In this document: one piece after another, positions 1-8,676 of the stretch
Layout: each line of letters begins with the position of its first letter
Numbering within the stretch: position 1 is the stretch's first letter
Source: Reticulomyxa filosa
Lineage: Eukaryota; Foraminifera; Reticulomyxidae
DNA length: 20,054 nucleotides
NCBI GenBank assembly: GCA_000512085.1
Contig: ASPP01025385.1
Location: 1-20,054, forward strand
Reading direction: 5' to 3'
Translations under genes and position numbers: made by a program
The notes under the pieces: model-generated
Told to the model about the DNA's origin: nothing
The model's database searches: none
Seen by the model: the letters and a program-made list of their open reading frames with translations, nothing else

Positions 1-169
1 ATTTGAAAAAATGTTGATTTCATCCAACAAAAAAAAAAGTTATTTAAAAACTACAATACTTATAGATATTTTTTAAAAAAAAGTTAGGTCTGAATGTTGA
101 TTTTTCATTGAGAAAATCAATTATCATCATAAGATATCGTTTTATGCGTTCAGTTTTCTTTGCAACATA

Positions 170-665
170 CTGTACAAATGCCAATATTATGTTCTTCAAA
201 TATTTGTAATTGTTTATTATCTTTAACATCCCAAAAACGAATTGTTTTATCATTTGATGAAGAACAAATAACATTACGATTATTATTATAATGATAATAT
301 TGTGAAAATTTTACACAATATATATAACTTGAATGTCCATTAAATAATCTAATTTGTTTATTATTATTTATATTTCATACACGAACTGTTTTATCATTTG
401 ATCCAGAACAAGTTAATTGATTATTATCAAATATTGAATAATCAATACTATATATATATTATCGGTATGTCCATTTAATGTTTTAATTAATGTTGAGCAT
501 TATAATGATCTTTGCCTATATTAAATTAAATTAAAAAAAACATAACATAATTGACAATAAATTTGTAAAAATCATTGATCCATCCTAATTTAATATTTAA
601 TCACCAAATAAATATAATCAAAGGATAAAAGACAAGAAATTTGAGGAAACTTACTAATGCTGATT
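170..665 (-). pseudogene. Decayed copy of a WD40-repeat gene (two exons plus intron)
   Basis: Read on the minus strand, this segment repeats the 5' part of the WD40 gene at 2629-4006. The upstream exon is recognisable at about 550-620 (KLGW and IVNY motifs) and carries TGA just after its conserved Trp. A 25-bp stretch across the exon end and intron start (533-557) is identical to 3772-3796. The second exon has lost several codons after its MLNI start, has a frameshift near 450, TGA in place of a conserved Trp codon (VW to V-stop, near 387), and a further stop after a KEN motif near 160-165. Only about two WD40 repeats remain before homology fades near 170-185. The intron is retained, so the copy arose by DNA duplication and not by retroposition. 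It is unlikely to make a functional protein. Confidence 0.85.
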
Positions 666-858
666 GAGCTCGTTTTTTATTATTGAAAAAATTTGAGCTC
701 AAGAAAAGTGGAAGGGTGTGCTGTTAAAAATAATTTAAAATGAAATTTCAATTTGACATATGTATGATACTTTTCTAAATGAAAAATAAACAATTAATGT
801 GCACGTGTACACACTATTTTCAAGAAAAACCCTTTTTTCTTACACTCAAATTAAGTCC

Positions 859-2070
859 ATGGAAGGAGAAACTCTTGTAAATCAATGTACATTATCAGGT
901 CACACTAGTTGGATAACGAGCATTGCGGTAGCACCTGATAATAACACAGTACTAACAGGAGGTCGAGATAAAACAATTGCCGTATGGAAACTGTCAAGAG
1001 GAGAAAAAAAAAACGCAAAAATTGAAGGCACTTTAATGAAAAGATTGATTGGTCACAATCATATTGTTAGTGCCATTGACATATCCGTTGATGGTTTAAA
1101 CGTATTATCATCCTCATGGGATGGGACAATACGGTATTTTTTTTTTTTTTTAAAAAATTTAATAATATATAACATTTTTTTATTTTCTTACAACAGATTA
1201 TGGGACTTGCAAACTGGTGATTGTTGTCGTTTATTCAAAGGCCATAAACAAGAGGTTATGTCTTGTGCATTTAGTGTAGATAATCAGTATGTGGTCTCTG
1301 GTTCAATGGACAAATCGATTCGCATTTGGAATATGTTAAGACAAGAAAATTATATATATTTTTTTTTTTTTGTTTTAAAAAAAATATACATATATTTTGT
1401 TTTAATTGAAACATTGTTAGAAAAGGAAAAATGCTAAATTCATTGGAAGGAAATGATGGTCATCGAGATTGGATAAACTGTGTGCGATTTTCGCCAGATG
1501 AAAAAGATCAATTAATGTTGAGCTGTGGTCGAGACAAGATTGTAAAGGTGTGGGATTTGAAAAACAATATTGGCATTTTGAAATATACTTTAATTGGACA
1601 CACCAATTGTGTTAACAGTGTAATCGTATCTCCTGATGGATCTTTATGTGCTAGTGGTGGAAAAGATGGAGTCATTATGTTTTGGGATCTTCTTAATGGA
1701 AAGAAATTGGCCAGTATTAAAGCTGATGGTGAAATTAATGATTTATGCTTTTCACCTAATCGATATTGGTATATTACTTTTTGTATTTATATGTAATTAT
1801 GTAATAATAATAAATAACAATATTTGATAAAAAATTAAAAGGATATGTAGTGCTGTTGGATCATCAATAAAGATATGGGATTTGGAGACAAAGGAGATAA
1901 TTGGATTAATTAAAAATCTTGAAGAAATAAAACATGATCAAGAAGAAAAAAAAGGAAAGAAAAAACATCCATTACCAATTTTGTGTACCTCTTTGAAATG
2001 GTCTCATGATGGAAAAACTCTCTTTGGTGGATACTCAAATGGAAAAATTCGCATTTGGTCTTTCGTTTGA
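859..2070 (+). CDS. RACK1: RACK1, ribosome-associated WD40 scaffold protein (four exons)
   Basis: Exons are 859-1133, 1197-1334, 1421-1768 and 1842-2070, giving 990 nt and 329 aa. All three introns (63, 86 and 73 bp) are GT-AG and phase-consistent, and joining them restores the family sequence, for example TIR+LWD, IRIWN+KGK and NRYW+ICSA. The product has seven WD40 repeats with GH and WD dipeptides. It keeps the RACK1 signatures SPDGSLCASGGKDG and CFSPNRYW, and the RDK motif at residues 36-38, the position of the ribosome-docking residues in animal RACK1. RACK1 sits on the 40S head and links signalling kinases to translation. ATG 859 is chosen over in-frame ATG 799 because it puts the first GH at residues 14-15, as in the family. 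The intergenic gap to the pseudogene on the left is about 190 bp and presumably holds the promoter. Confidence 0.96.
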
Positions 2071-2628
2071 ATAAAAATTAAACAAAGAATTTAAATAATC
2101 GATTTCCCTTAAGTTGAATTTAATCCAAAAAAAAAAAAAAATAACTTGTTTGATCTAATTGAAAGAACAAATCTTAAAAAAATTTTTGCAATCTTTCATA
2201 CATTTTTTTCTCCAAAAATATATATTCAATATTATTTCATCAAAATACGGGATTATCAATTAAATATGCCTGTTTGTTATGTATGATATTTCATCATTTA
2301 ATAATTATGCATGCACGCTTTATTAGATAGTAAAATAATTGTCATTATCTGATAAAAATTCAAAGGACATTCAGTAATAAATTTACTATCAGAAGAAAAT
2401 TTTGCAAAATTCGAACCATGAATAATTAATATCATAACCACAATTATTATTGAAATTTTTCTTTTACACAAACAAAAAAAATCAACATTTCACTCAAATC
2501 TCTCGAAAAACTTAAACGAAAACAGTTTGAGGATGATCAGCAATATTCCAATTTTGGAGAAGAAAAATTTAATTAAAAAAAATACATCAGTTAAACTCAT
2601 TTTTTAAAACAACCAGCAAAAAAATGTA
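2071..2628. other. Convergent intergenic region
   Basis: This AT-rich spacer lies between the 3' ends of RACK1 (plus) and the WD40 gene (minus). It has A and T homopolymers, for example about 2127-2141. I see no exon-like coding stretch, RNA gene or repeat. It probably holds both 3' UTRs and polyadenylation signals, but I cannot place them. Confidence 0.5.
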
Positions 2629-4006
2629 TTATCCCCAAATACGAATAGATCCTCCATGTGAACCATAACATAAATTAATACCACAGCCAGAATAAGCATT
2701 GCTTTTACTTTTATTCTCTTTCTTTAATGGTAAAAATTTAATACATATTATTCCAAGATCTTCTTCGTCATATCCATTGATCACATGCAATTCTTTTTTA
2801 TTTGATCGAATATCCCAAAAACGAATTGTATTATCACCCGATGCAGAGCATATCACATTTGAACTGCTACCAACTTCGAGATTCTTTACTACAAATGGTG
2901 AATATTCGACACCCCATACAGAATTTTTGTGTCTATCAAACATTTGAATTTGTTGACCAGATCGAATATCCCACAAACGAACACTAGTATCAAATGATCC
3001 AGATAATATTGTATTTACTAATTCATTTGATCCATATTTTACACTTCGTACTGAACTATCATGTCCTTTGAATACAATACATTGTTTTGTCGTTTCAATA
3101 TCCCATATATAAATGGTTTCATCAAATGATCCTGAACAAATAGTATATCCATTACCACCAATCACACCAATATCATTAATTTTATTATTATCATTTCTGT
3201 TACTGTTATTGCTTTGCAATGGTGAAATATCCACGCACCAAATACGACCTTTATGTCCATTGAAAGTATGTAATAATTTGGATGTTTTAACATCCCACAA
3301 ACGAATAGTATAGTCAAATGAGCCAGAACATAGATATCGACCACCATTAAATGGTGAAAATTCAATTCCACAAACAGCAGACGTATGTCCATTGAATATT
3401 TGTAATTGTTGATTATCTTTGAAATCCCAAAAACGAATGGTTTTATCATCTGATGAAGAACAAATGACATTACGATGATTGTTATAATAATGATATTGTG
3501 AAAATTTTACACAAAACACATAGCTTGAATGTTTATTGAATAATTGGATTTGTTGATTGGTATCTACATTCCATACACGAACTGTTTTATCCTCTGATCC
3601 AGAACAAATGAATTCATTATCACCGAATGTCGAATAATCAATACTCCACACAGCATTAGTGTGCCCAATGAAAGTCTCTAGTAATTTGGATGAACGAAAT
3701 ATGTCAAGCATGAAGAAGTTAGTTGTCTGTTTAAAAAAAAGGATAAATATTTGATAGTTACTGAACGAAACAAAAAAAACATAACATAATTGACAACAAT
3801 TTTGTTAAATTCCTGAATCCACCCTAATTTAATTTTTAATATCCTAATCCAATATTGGATAATTAATTGGATCTTTTCTTCTTCTAACTATGATTCAATC
3901 AAAAAATCTCGTACAATGAATACAACTAAAACCTGAAGACAACTAGTTTTCTGAAACATACTAATGTCAGTTGTGATTGTTTGTTTTCATTTCCATGAGC
4001 GATCAT
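2629..4006 (-). CDS. Seven-repeat WD40 propeller protein, lineage-specific family
   Basis: The main exon (3726-2629) encodes seven WD40 repeats, starting near KLLETFIGHT and ending at the stop after SIRIWG. GH and WD dipeptides are clear in most blades; blade 4 carries an Asn-rich loop. An upstream exon, 3887-3786 (34 codons, motif IIQYWIRILKIKLGW), joins in phase across a 59-bp GT-AG intron (3727-3785). A possible first exon, 4006-3944 (ATG at 4004-4006), would join across a 56-bp intron (3888-3943) and give about 420 aa. That first exon is the weakest part of the model. The upstream exon is partly conserved in the pseudogene at 170-665, which supports it as real coding sequence. WD40 propellers are interaction platforms; no partner or function can be read from the sequence. 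The family resembles WD40 proteins I recall as abundant in Reticulomyxa. Confidence 0.85.
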
Positions 4007-4971
4007 TCTTCAGCTCTTTTTAGATTATCTTCAATGATGAAAGATGAAAATGATTCAATTTTTTTCTCAAGAACGAAAGGGTTTGCCGACAATATTTTGA
4101 ATTGATATTTCTCAAAATTACTACAATTAAGTAGTAAATCAAATGTATCTCTGTTGTTAAAAAGTTTTTAAACTTACAAATGTCACATTATGAAGATTAT
4201 CTACATGATAGAAAGTTTTTCTCTCTTATTGACTAGTTCTTGCAACAAGTAGATCTCACATATTTATTTTCCTTACAAAAACATCAATTTTCCTTTTGAA
4301 TTTGTTGTTTTTATTTATTAATTTACTATCACATAAAACACTATTTTCTTCATTTTTCAAAAGGGTCATGTCGTGTTCCCCTTTTTTTAACATTGACAAC
4401 ATGTGTAATCGAATTACAACACAAAAATCTCCTGAAAGGCAAACTGAACAAAGTCAATATCTTAGTGCTTTGACACCCTTTCAAATTTGAAGGAGCTTCC
4501 CACTCCACTTACACAAACACGAAATCCTTATTTGTGGGGTTGATAAAAGATATTGTTATTCTTATCGTACACTCAAAAATGAATATAAATTTATCTGTGA
4601 GTATTCATCAAATATTATATTATCTGGATATTGTGTAGTGAAACTAGTAGATAACAGTAATGAAATTATTTATTGTCTTTTGTATAAGTACAGCAATGTT
4701 AAATACACAAGTTTCTTTGATGCTTTATAAAGCCTATTGCTGACATATAATAAACATTAAGTATTTCGCATGGTTTACCTCTTGAATTGTGTTTTTAAAT
4801 TGTAGTCCGATATAATAAAATGTTATTTATAAAGATTCTAAAATTACTTTTGTCATTGGTTCGTATGATTATTTCAGATCAAGTGTCATTGCTCAATAAA
4901 AAAAATCAATAAAAACTGCAAGTCAATATCTTACAACATACACAAAAAAGAATAAAATCAAAAAAGACAGT
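4007..4971. other. Intergenic region upstream of the WD40 gene
   Basis: About 965 bp of AT-rich sequence lie between the WD40 gene's proposed start and the stop of the NACHT-WD40 ORF, both on the minus strand. A 64-codon plus-strand ORF at 4296-4490 has no recognisable domain and looks like chance. I see no RNA gene or clear repeat. The WD40 gene's promoter should be here. Confidence 0.45.
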
Positions 4972-7900
4972 TCAAAAAGTACCATTGCATCGTTCAACAA
5001 CTGACTTCTGCAATAAAGTCAAGCCTTTTGCATCTTTCCAGATGCTACCTTTCAATGACAAAAAACCCTGAGTACCAAACCGCCAAATGCATTTCCACAA
5101 GGAAATTTGTTTATCTTGTGAACCTGATCCACGTTGATTGTCATGTGCAGAAGGATAAACCACATTTAAATTGCTTGGAGTATCATATAAATCGGTAATA
5201 CAAACAGGAGATTGTTTCCACAATCGAATAGTATTGTCGATTGAACCTGAAATGATTCTTGAGCCGTCACGTGAAAATTCAACAGAAGTAATAGAGTGTG
5301 AGTGTCCTTCAAGAGATTGAAGTTGTTCACCGGACGATACGTTCCACAATCGAAAATCATCATTTGAACTAGACACAATTTTTGAACCATCAGGTGAAAA
5401 TTGAACGCAAGTAACCTGTGATAAATGACCTTCTAGAGATTGAAGTCGTTTACCAGAAGATACGTCCCACAACCAAATATTTTTACCCGAACAAGATGCA
5501 ATTTTGGAGCCATCAGGTGAAAATTGAACAGAACTAATATAAGATAAATGGCCGTTCAGAGAATATAGTTGTTCACCAGAAGATACGTTCCACAATCGAA
5601 TTTCACCATCTGAACCAGATGCAATTTTTAAACTGTCAGGTGAAAATTGAATACAAGTAACCTGAGATAAATGGCCGTTCAGAGATTGAAATTGTTTACC
5701 AGAAGATACATCCCACAATCGAATAACATTTTCTGAACAAGATACAATTCTAGAACCGTCAGGTGAAAATTCAATACAACTAATATAAGAGAGGTCTCTT
5801 TCTAAAGAATAAATATTTTTGCCAGATGATAAATCCCAAATTTGAATTATGTTATCTCTTGAAATAGACACGACTTTAGAACCATCAGGTGATAATTTAA
5901 AAAGTTCATATTGTTCTTCGAAACATTGAAGTTGTTTACCAGAAGATACATCCCACAACCGAATGGTGCGATCAAATGAACTGGACACAATTTTGGAAGT
6001 ATCAGGTAAAAATTTAACAGAAGTAACTCGTTTTAAATGTCCTTCCAGAGATTGAAGTTGTTTCCCGGACAACGCATCCCACAATCGAATAATGTTGTCA
6101 TATGAGCCTGATACAATTTTCGAACCGTCAGGTGAAAATTGAACAGAGCTAACACTATTCATATGTCCTTCCAAAAATTGGGATTGACTACCAGAAAATG
6201 CATCCCACAGTCCAATAGTTGTATCCTTCGATCCTGACACAATTCTTGAGCCATCAGGTGAAAAGCTGACAGAAAAGATATCAAATAGATGTCCTTCAAA
6301 AGATTGGATCAGTTTGCCCGATGATACATCCCACAAGCGAATGGTTTTATCCCAGGAACAAGATACAATTTTGGAAGAATCTGGAGAGAATTCAACAGAA
6401 GTAACACTTGACAAATGTCCTTCAAAACATCGAAGTTGTTTACCAGATAATGCATCCCACAATCGAACAGTACAATCATATGAACCTGACACAATCTTCA
6501 AACCGTCAGGTGAATACTGAACAGAAGTCACACCAGCCAAATTGCCTTTTAGAGATTGAATTTGTTTGCCAGAAGATAGGTCCCAGAATTGAATATGATT
6601 CTCTGAATTGGATACAATTTTGGAATCATCAGGTGAAAATTTAACACAAGTCACACCGGATAAATTTTCTAAACATTGGAGTTGTTTTCTAGATGATACA
6701 TCCCATAATCGAATAGTATTGTCAATTGAACATGACACAATTTTTGAACCATCAGAAGAAAAGTGAACCGAACTAATATAATCTGAATGACCTTCCAGAG
6801 ACAGAATTTGTTTAGCAGATGATACATCCCATAATCGAATGGTTTTGTCACCTGAACCTGAAACAATTTTTAAACCATCACGTGAAAATGCAACAGAGCT
6901 AACACAGTTTGAATGTCCTTCAAGACATTGAATTTGTTCACCTGATAATGTATCCCACAATCGAACGGTATTATCATCCGAGCCAGACACAATTTTTGTA
7001 CCATCAGGTGAAAATTGAACAGAGTTAATAGCATCTAAATGTCCTTTAATATAACCATATTCACCAAAGTTGACATGATTTACTGTTGCGTTTGTGAAAT
7101 TGGCGTAGTTGAGGAATGCATGAAAAAATTTGACATGATCTAAATTAGCTTCATTGAAACTGGTTCTCTCAAGGAAGGCATAATCTAAAATGGCATGTGG
7201 TATATTTACTTTATTCCAATTTTGATTGTTCAGACTAACTCTTGCAACATTAAGTATGGTAACAGCATTAGCTGCTGCAATAGACACAATTGGATTATTT
7301 TTGGATGATTCAATGATTCGGAATAATCGTGATTTCAAATTTGCATAAATTGGATTTGTGTCACAAACTCTATCTGCAATAAATTGAATAATTCCAAATT
7401 GTTCATTTAATAATTTACAATTGATAAGAAGATGTTGAACATTTGTTTGAAATTGTTGTTGAAATTGTTGATTATCAATATCGACAAGATGGTTAACATT
7501 AGGTTTCCATGAAATAATATCAAAGATAATTTTTTGAGCAGAATAATATTCTTGACAAGATTTATGTAAGAATTGATATTTGTTATCACCAACTCTTCTT
7601 AATACATATCTAGCAATACTATCACCATTGAAATATTTTTCCCAAATATCTTGTGTTTTTGTAATTGAAATATCAGCTAACTCATCTGTTGTATTTGTCT
7701 CTATTTTTTCATCCATAAAATAATTTTTTTTACTTTCATCATTATCATCATTTTTTATAATTGGATCTAATTTATTTAATATTATCTCATGGTCGTTTAT
7801 ATACTGAAAATCTTGTTCAATTGCAACTTGATTTCCTTGAATAAACATATCAAATCCTAAATCAAGACAATACTGTTTTAATTTGTATTTAATTTTATGG

Positions 7901-8661
7901 ATATTCATGTTTATTCGTAATTCGGATAATTTAGATAATATGTTTTGCGTATGAATATCAATCCATTGATCATTAAATACTTGATAAACTTGTGCTTTAG
8001 AAATTTTTGTTCCAGTACCATATTGTTTAACTAATAAAGGTAAAATAGTTAAAATAAGTTGAAGAAGAAAAGGTTCTTCGATCATTTTTAATAAATTAGG
8101 ATAATTATTTAAAGTTTCTTGATATTGTTTTAATGTCCAATAATTATTATTTTTTATTTGAATGTTTGCAAATTTTTCAATATAATTGCGCATTTGTTGT
8201 TTTGTAAATGGCCATAAATGTATCATTGAAGTTATAACATTATGTTGTTTTTTATTTATACCAATTAAACTTGTATTAACATCTTCATCACTTAAAGCAT
8301 TACTTCTACAAGTAACAATAATTTTAGCATTCCATTGATTTAAATTAAAACGATCATAAAAATATTGTTCATATTCATTAATACTTTTACGATAAAAATC
8401 ATATATTTCATCAAATCCATCCATAATAAAAATAAAAGATATTTGTTCACGAATATTATTAATAATCTCTTTATTAATATTTTTATTTTGTAATGCTTGT
8501 AAAATAATATCTTTATCATTATTTTTATTGTAAATATTTGGAAATGATATATAAATTGGAATCGGCTGCTTTGAATTAGATTTATAATTATTCCATAATG
8601 TTTCTTCTAAATAACGACAGAAAATACTTTTTCCAGATCCTGATTTTCCTTGAATAATCAT
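4972..8661 (-). CDS. NACHT NTPase with about 15 WD40 repeats (NLR/STAND-like)
   Basis: This 1229-aa ORF begins at the NACHT P-loop (GKSGSGKS, residues 5-12) and has a Walker B with acidic pair (FIFIMDGFDE, residues 76-85), as in STAND-class NTPases. A helical NACHT-associated region follows. A short pentapeptide-like stretch (around 7040-7205, motifs such as YAFLERTSFNEANL) precedes about 15 tandem WD40 repeats of roughly 40-42 residues (5212-7045). The C-terminal tail has a WRFGTQGFLSLKGS motif. In known STAND proteins the repeats sense a ligand and nucleotide-driven oligomerisation activates an N-terminal effector. A P-loop only four residues from the ATG is abnormal for NACHT. The ORF at 8668-9924 ends in the same frame, separated only by TAA and two codons, so this is probably the C-terminal two-thirds of one gene. 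The first ATG may not be a real start. Confidence 0.9.
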   Translation of the reverse strand: MIIQGKSGSGKSIFCRYLEETLWNNYKSNSKQPIPIYISFPNIYNKNNDKDIILQALQNKNINKEIINNIREQISFIFIMDGFDEIYDFYRKSINEYEQYFYDRFNLNQWNAKIIVTCRSNALSDEDVNTSLIGINKKQHNVITSMIHLWPFTKQQMRNYIEKFANIQIKNNNYWTLKQYQETLNNYPNLLKMIEEPFLLQLILTILPLLVKQYGTGTKISKAQVYQVFNDQWIDIHTQNILSKLSELRINMNIHKIKYKLKQYCLDLGFDMFIQGNQVAIEQDFQYINDHEIILNKLDPIIKNDDNDESKKNYFMDEKIETNTTDELADISITKTQDIWEKYFNGDSIARYVLRRVGDNKYQFLHKSCQEYYSAQKIIFDIISWKPNVNHLVDIDNQQFQQQFQTNVQHLLINCKLLNEQFGIIQFIADRVCDTNPIYANLKSRLFRIIESSKNNPIVSIAAANAVTILNVARVSLNNQNWNKVNIPHAILDYAFLERTSFNEANLDHVKFFHAFLNYANFTNATVNHVNFGEYGYIKGHLDAINSVQFSPDGTKIVSGSDDNTVRLWDTLSGEQIQCLEGHSNCVSSVAFSRDGLKIVSGSGDKTIRLWDVSSAKQILSLEGHSDYISSVHFSSDGSKIVSCSIDNTIRLWDVSSRKQLQCLENLSGVTCVKFSPDDSKIVSNSENHIQFWDLSSGKQIQSLKGNLAGVTSVQYSPDGLKIVSGSYDCTVRLWDALSGKQLRCFEGHLSSVTSVEFSPDSSKIVSCSWDKTIRLWDVSSGKLIQSFEGHLFDIFSVSFSPDGSRIVSGSKDTTIGLWDAFSGSQSQFLEGHMNSVSSVQFSPDGSKIVSGSYDNIIRLWDALSGKQLQSLEGHLKRVTSVKFLPDTSKIVSSSFDRTIRLWDVSSGKQLQCFEEQYELFKLSPDGSKVVSISRDNIIQIWDLSSGKNIYSLERDLSYISCIEFSPDGSRIVSCSENVIRLWDVSSGKQFQSLNGHLSQVTCIQFSPDSLKIASGSDGEIRLWNVSSGEQLYSLNGHLSYISSVQFSPDGSKIASCSGKNIWLWDVSSGKRLQSLEGHLSQVTCVQFSPDGSKIVSSSNDDFRLWNVSSGEQLQSLEGHSHSITSVEFSRDGSRIISGSIDNTIRLWKQSPVCITDLYDTPSNLNVVYPSAHDNQRGSGSQDKQISLWKCIWRFGTQGFLSLKGSIWKDAKGLTLLQKSVVERCNGTF
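5212..7045 (-). repeat. Tandem array of about 15 WD40-coding units (~126 bp each)
   Basis: The same sentence recurs about every 120-126 bp on the minus strand: GH, then FSPDGSKIVSGS, then TIRLWD and SSGKQLQSLEG. It shows on the plus strand as recurring blocks such as ccatcaggtgaaaattgaac. Units 4, 10, 11, 12 and 13 are slightly short or lack the GH or a blade residue. The units look more alike to one another than is usual for ancient WD40 propellers such as the RACK1 gene in this window, which suggests recent unit duplication or homogenisation. Fifteen units could form two seven-bladed propellers plus one unit; that is inference. Confidence 0.9.
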
Positions 8662-8676
8662 TATTTTTTATTGTTG
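8662..8676 (-). other. Single in-frame TAA between effector module and NACHT
   Basis: On the minus strand the reading is CAA CAA TAA AAA ATA ATG ATT. The frames on both sides are the same (9924 and 8661 differ by a multiple of three). No GT-AG pair close by removes the stop while keeping the P-loop frame; the only nearby candidate would be 34 bp and shifts the frame. The stop may be a nonsense mutation making a pseudogene, a base-call error, a true boundary, or a read-through site. Confidence 0.9.

Noticed and set aside
44-274. 76-codon minus-strand ORF at the left end
   Set aside because: It is a frame shadow of the WD40 pseudogene; the homologous reading is in another frame and is broken.
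170-625. TGA at conserved Trp positions as a hint of a UGA=Trp code
   Set aside because: The same segment has a frameshift, other stops and deletions, while intact genes here use TGG for Trp and RACK1 ends in TGA.
4296-4490. 64-codon plus-strand ORF with hydrophobic start
   Set aside because: Phe/Leu-rich start reflects T-rich DNA; no domain, no neighbour support.
5212-7045. Regularly spaced repeat that could suggest a CRISPR array or satellite
   Set aside because: The period is ~126 bp, translates through as WD40 blades, and the window is eukaryotic.
8662-8676. CAA CAA TAA as a hint of ciliate-like TAA=Gln
   Set aside because: The other genes here end at ordinary stops including TAA at expected family ends (alpha-tubulin), so a code change is not supported.
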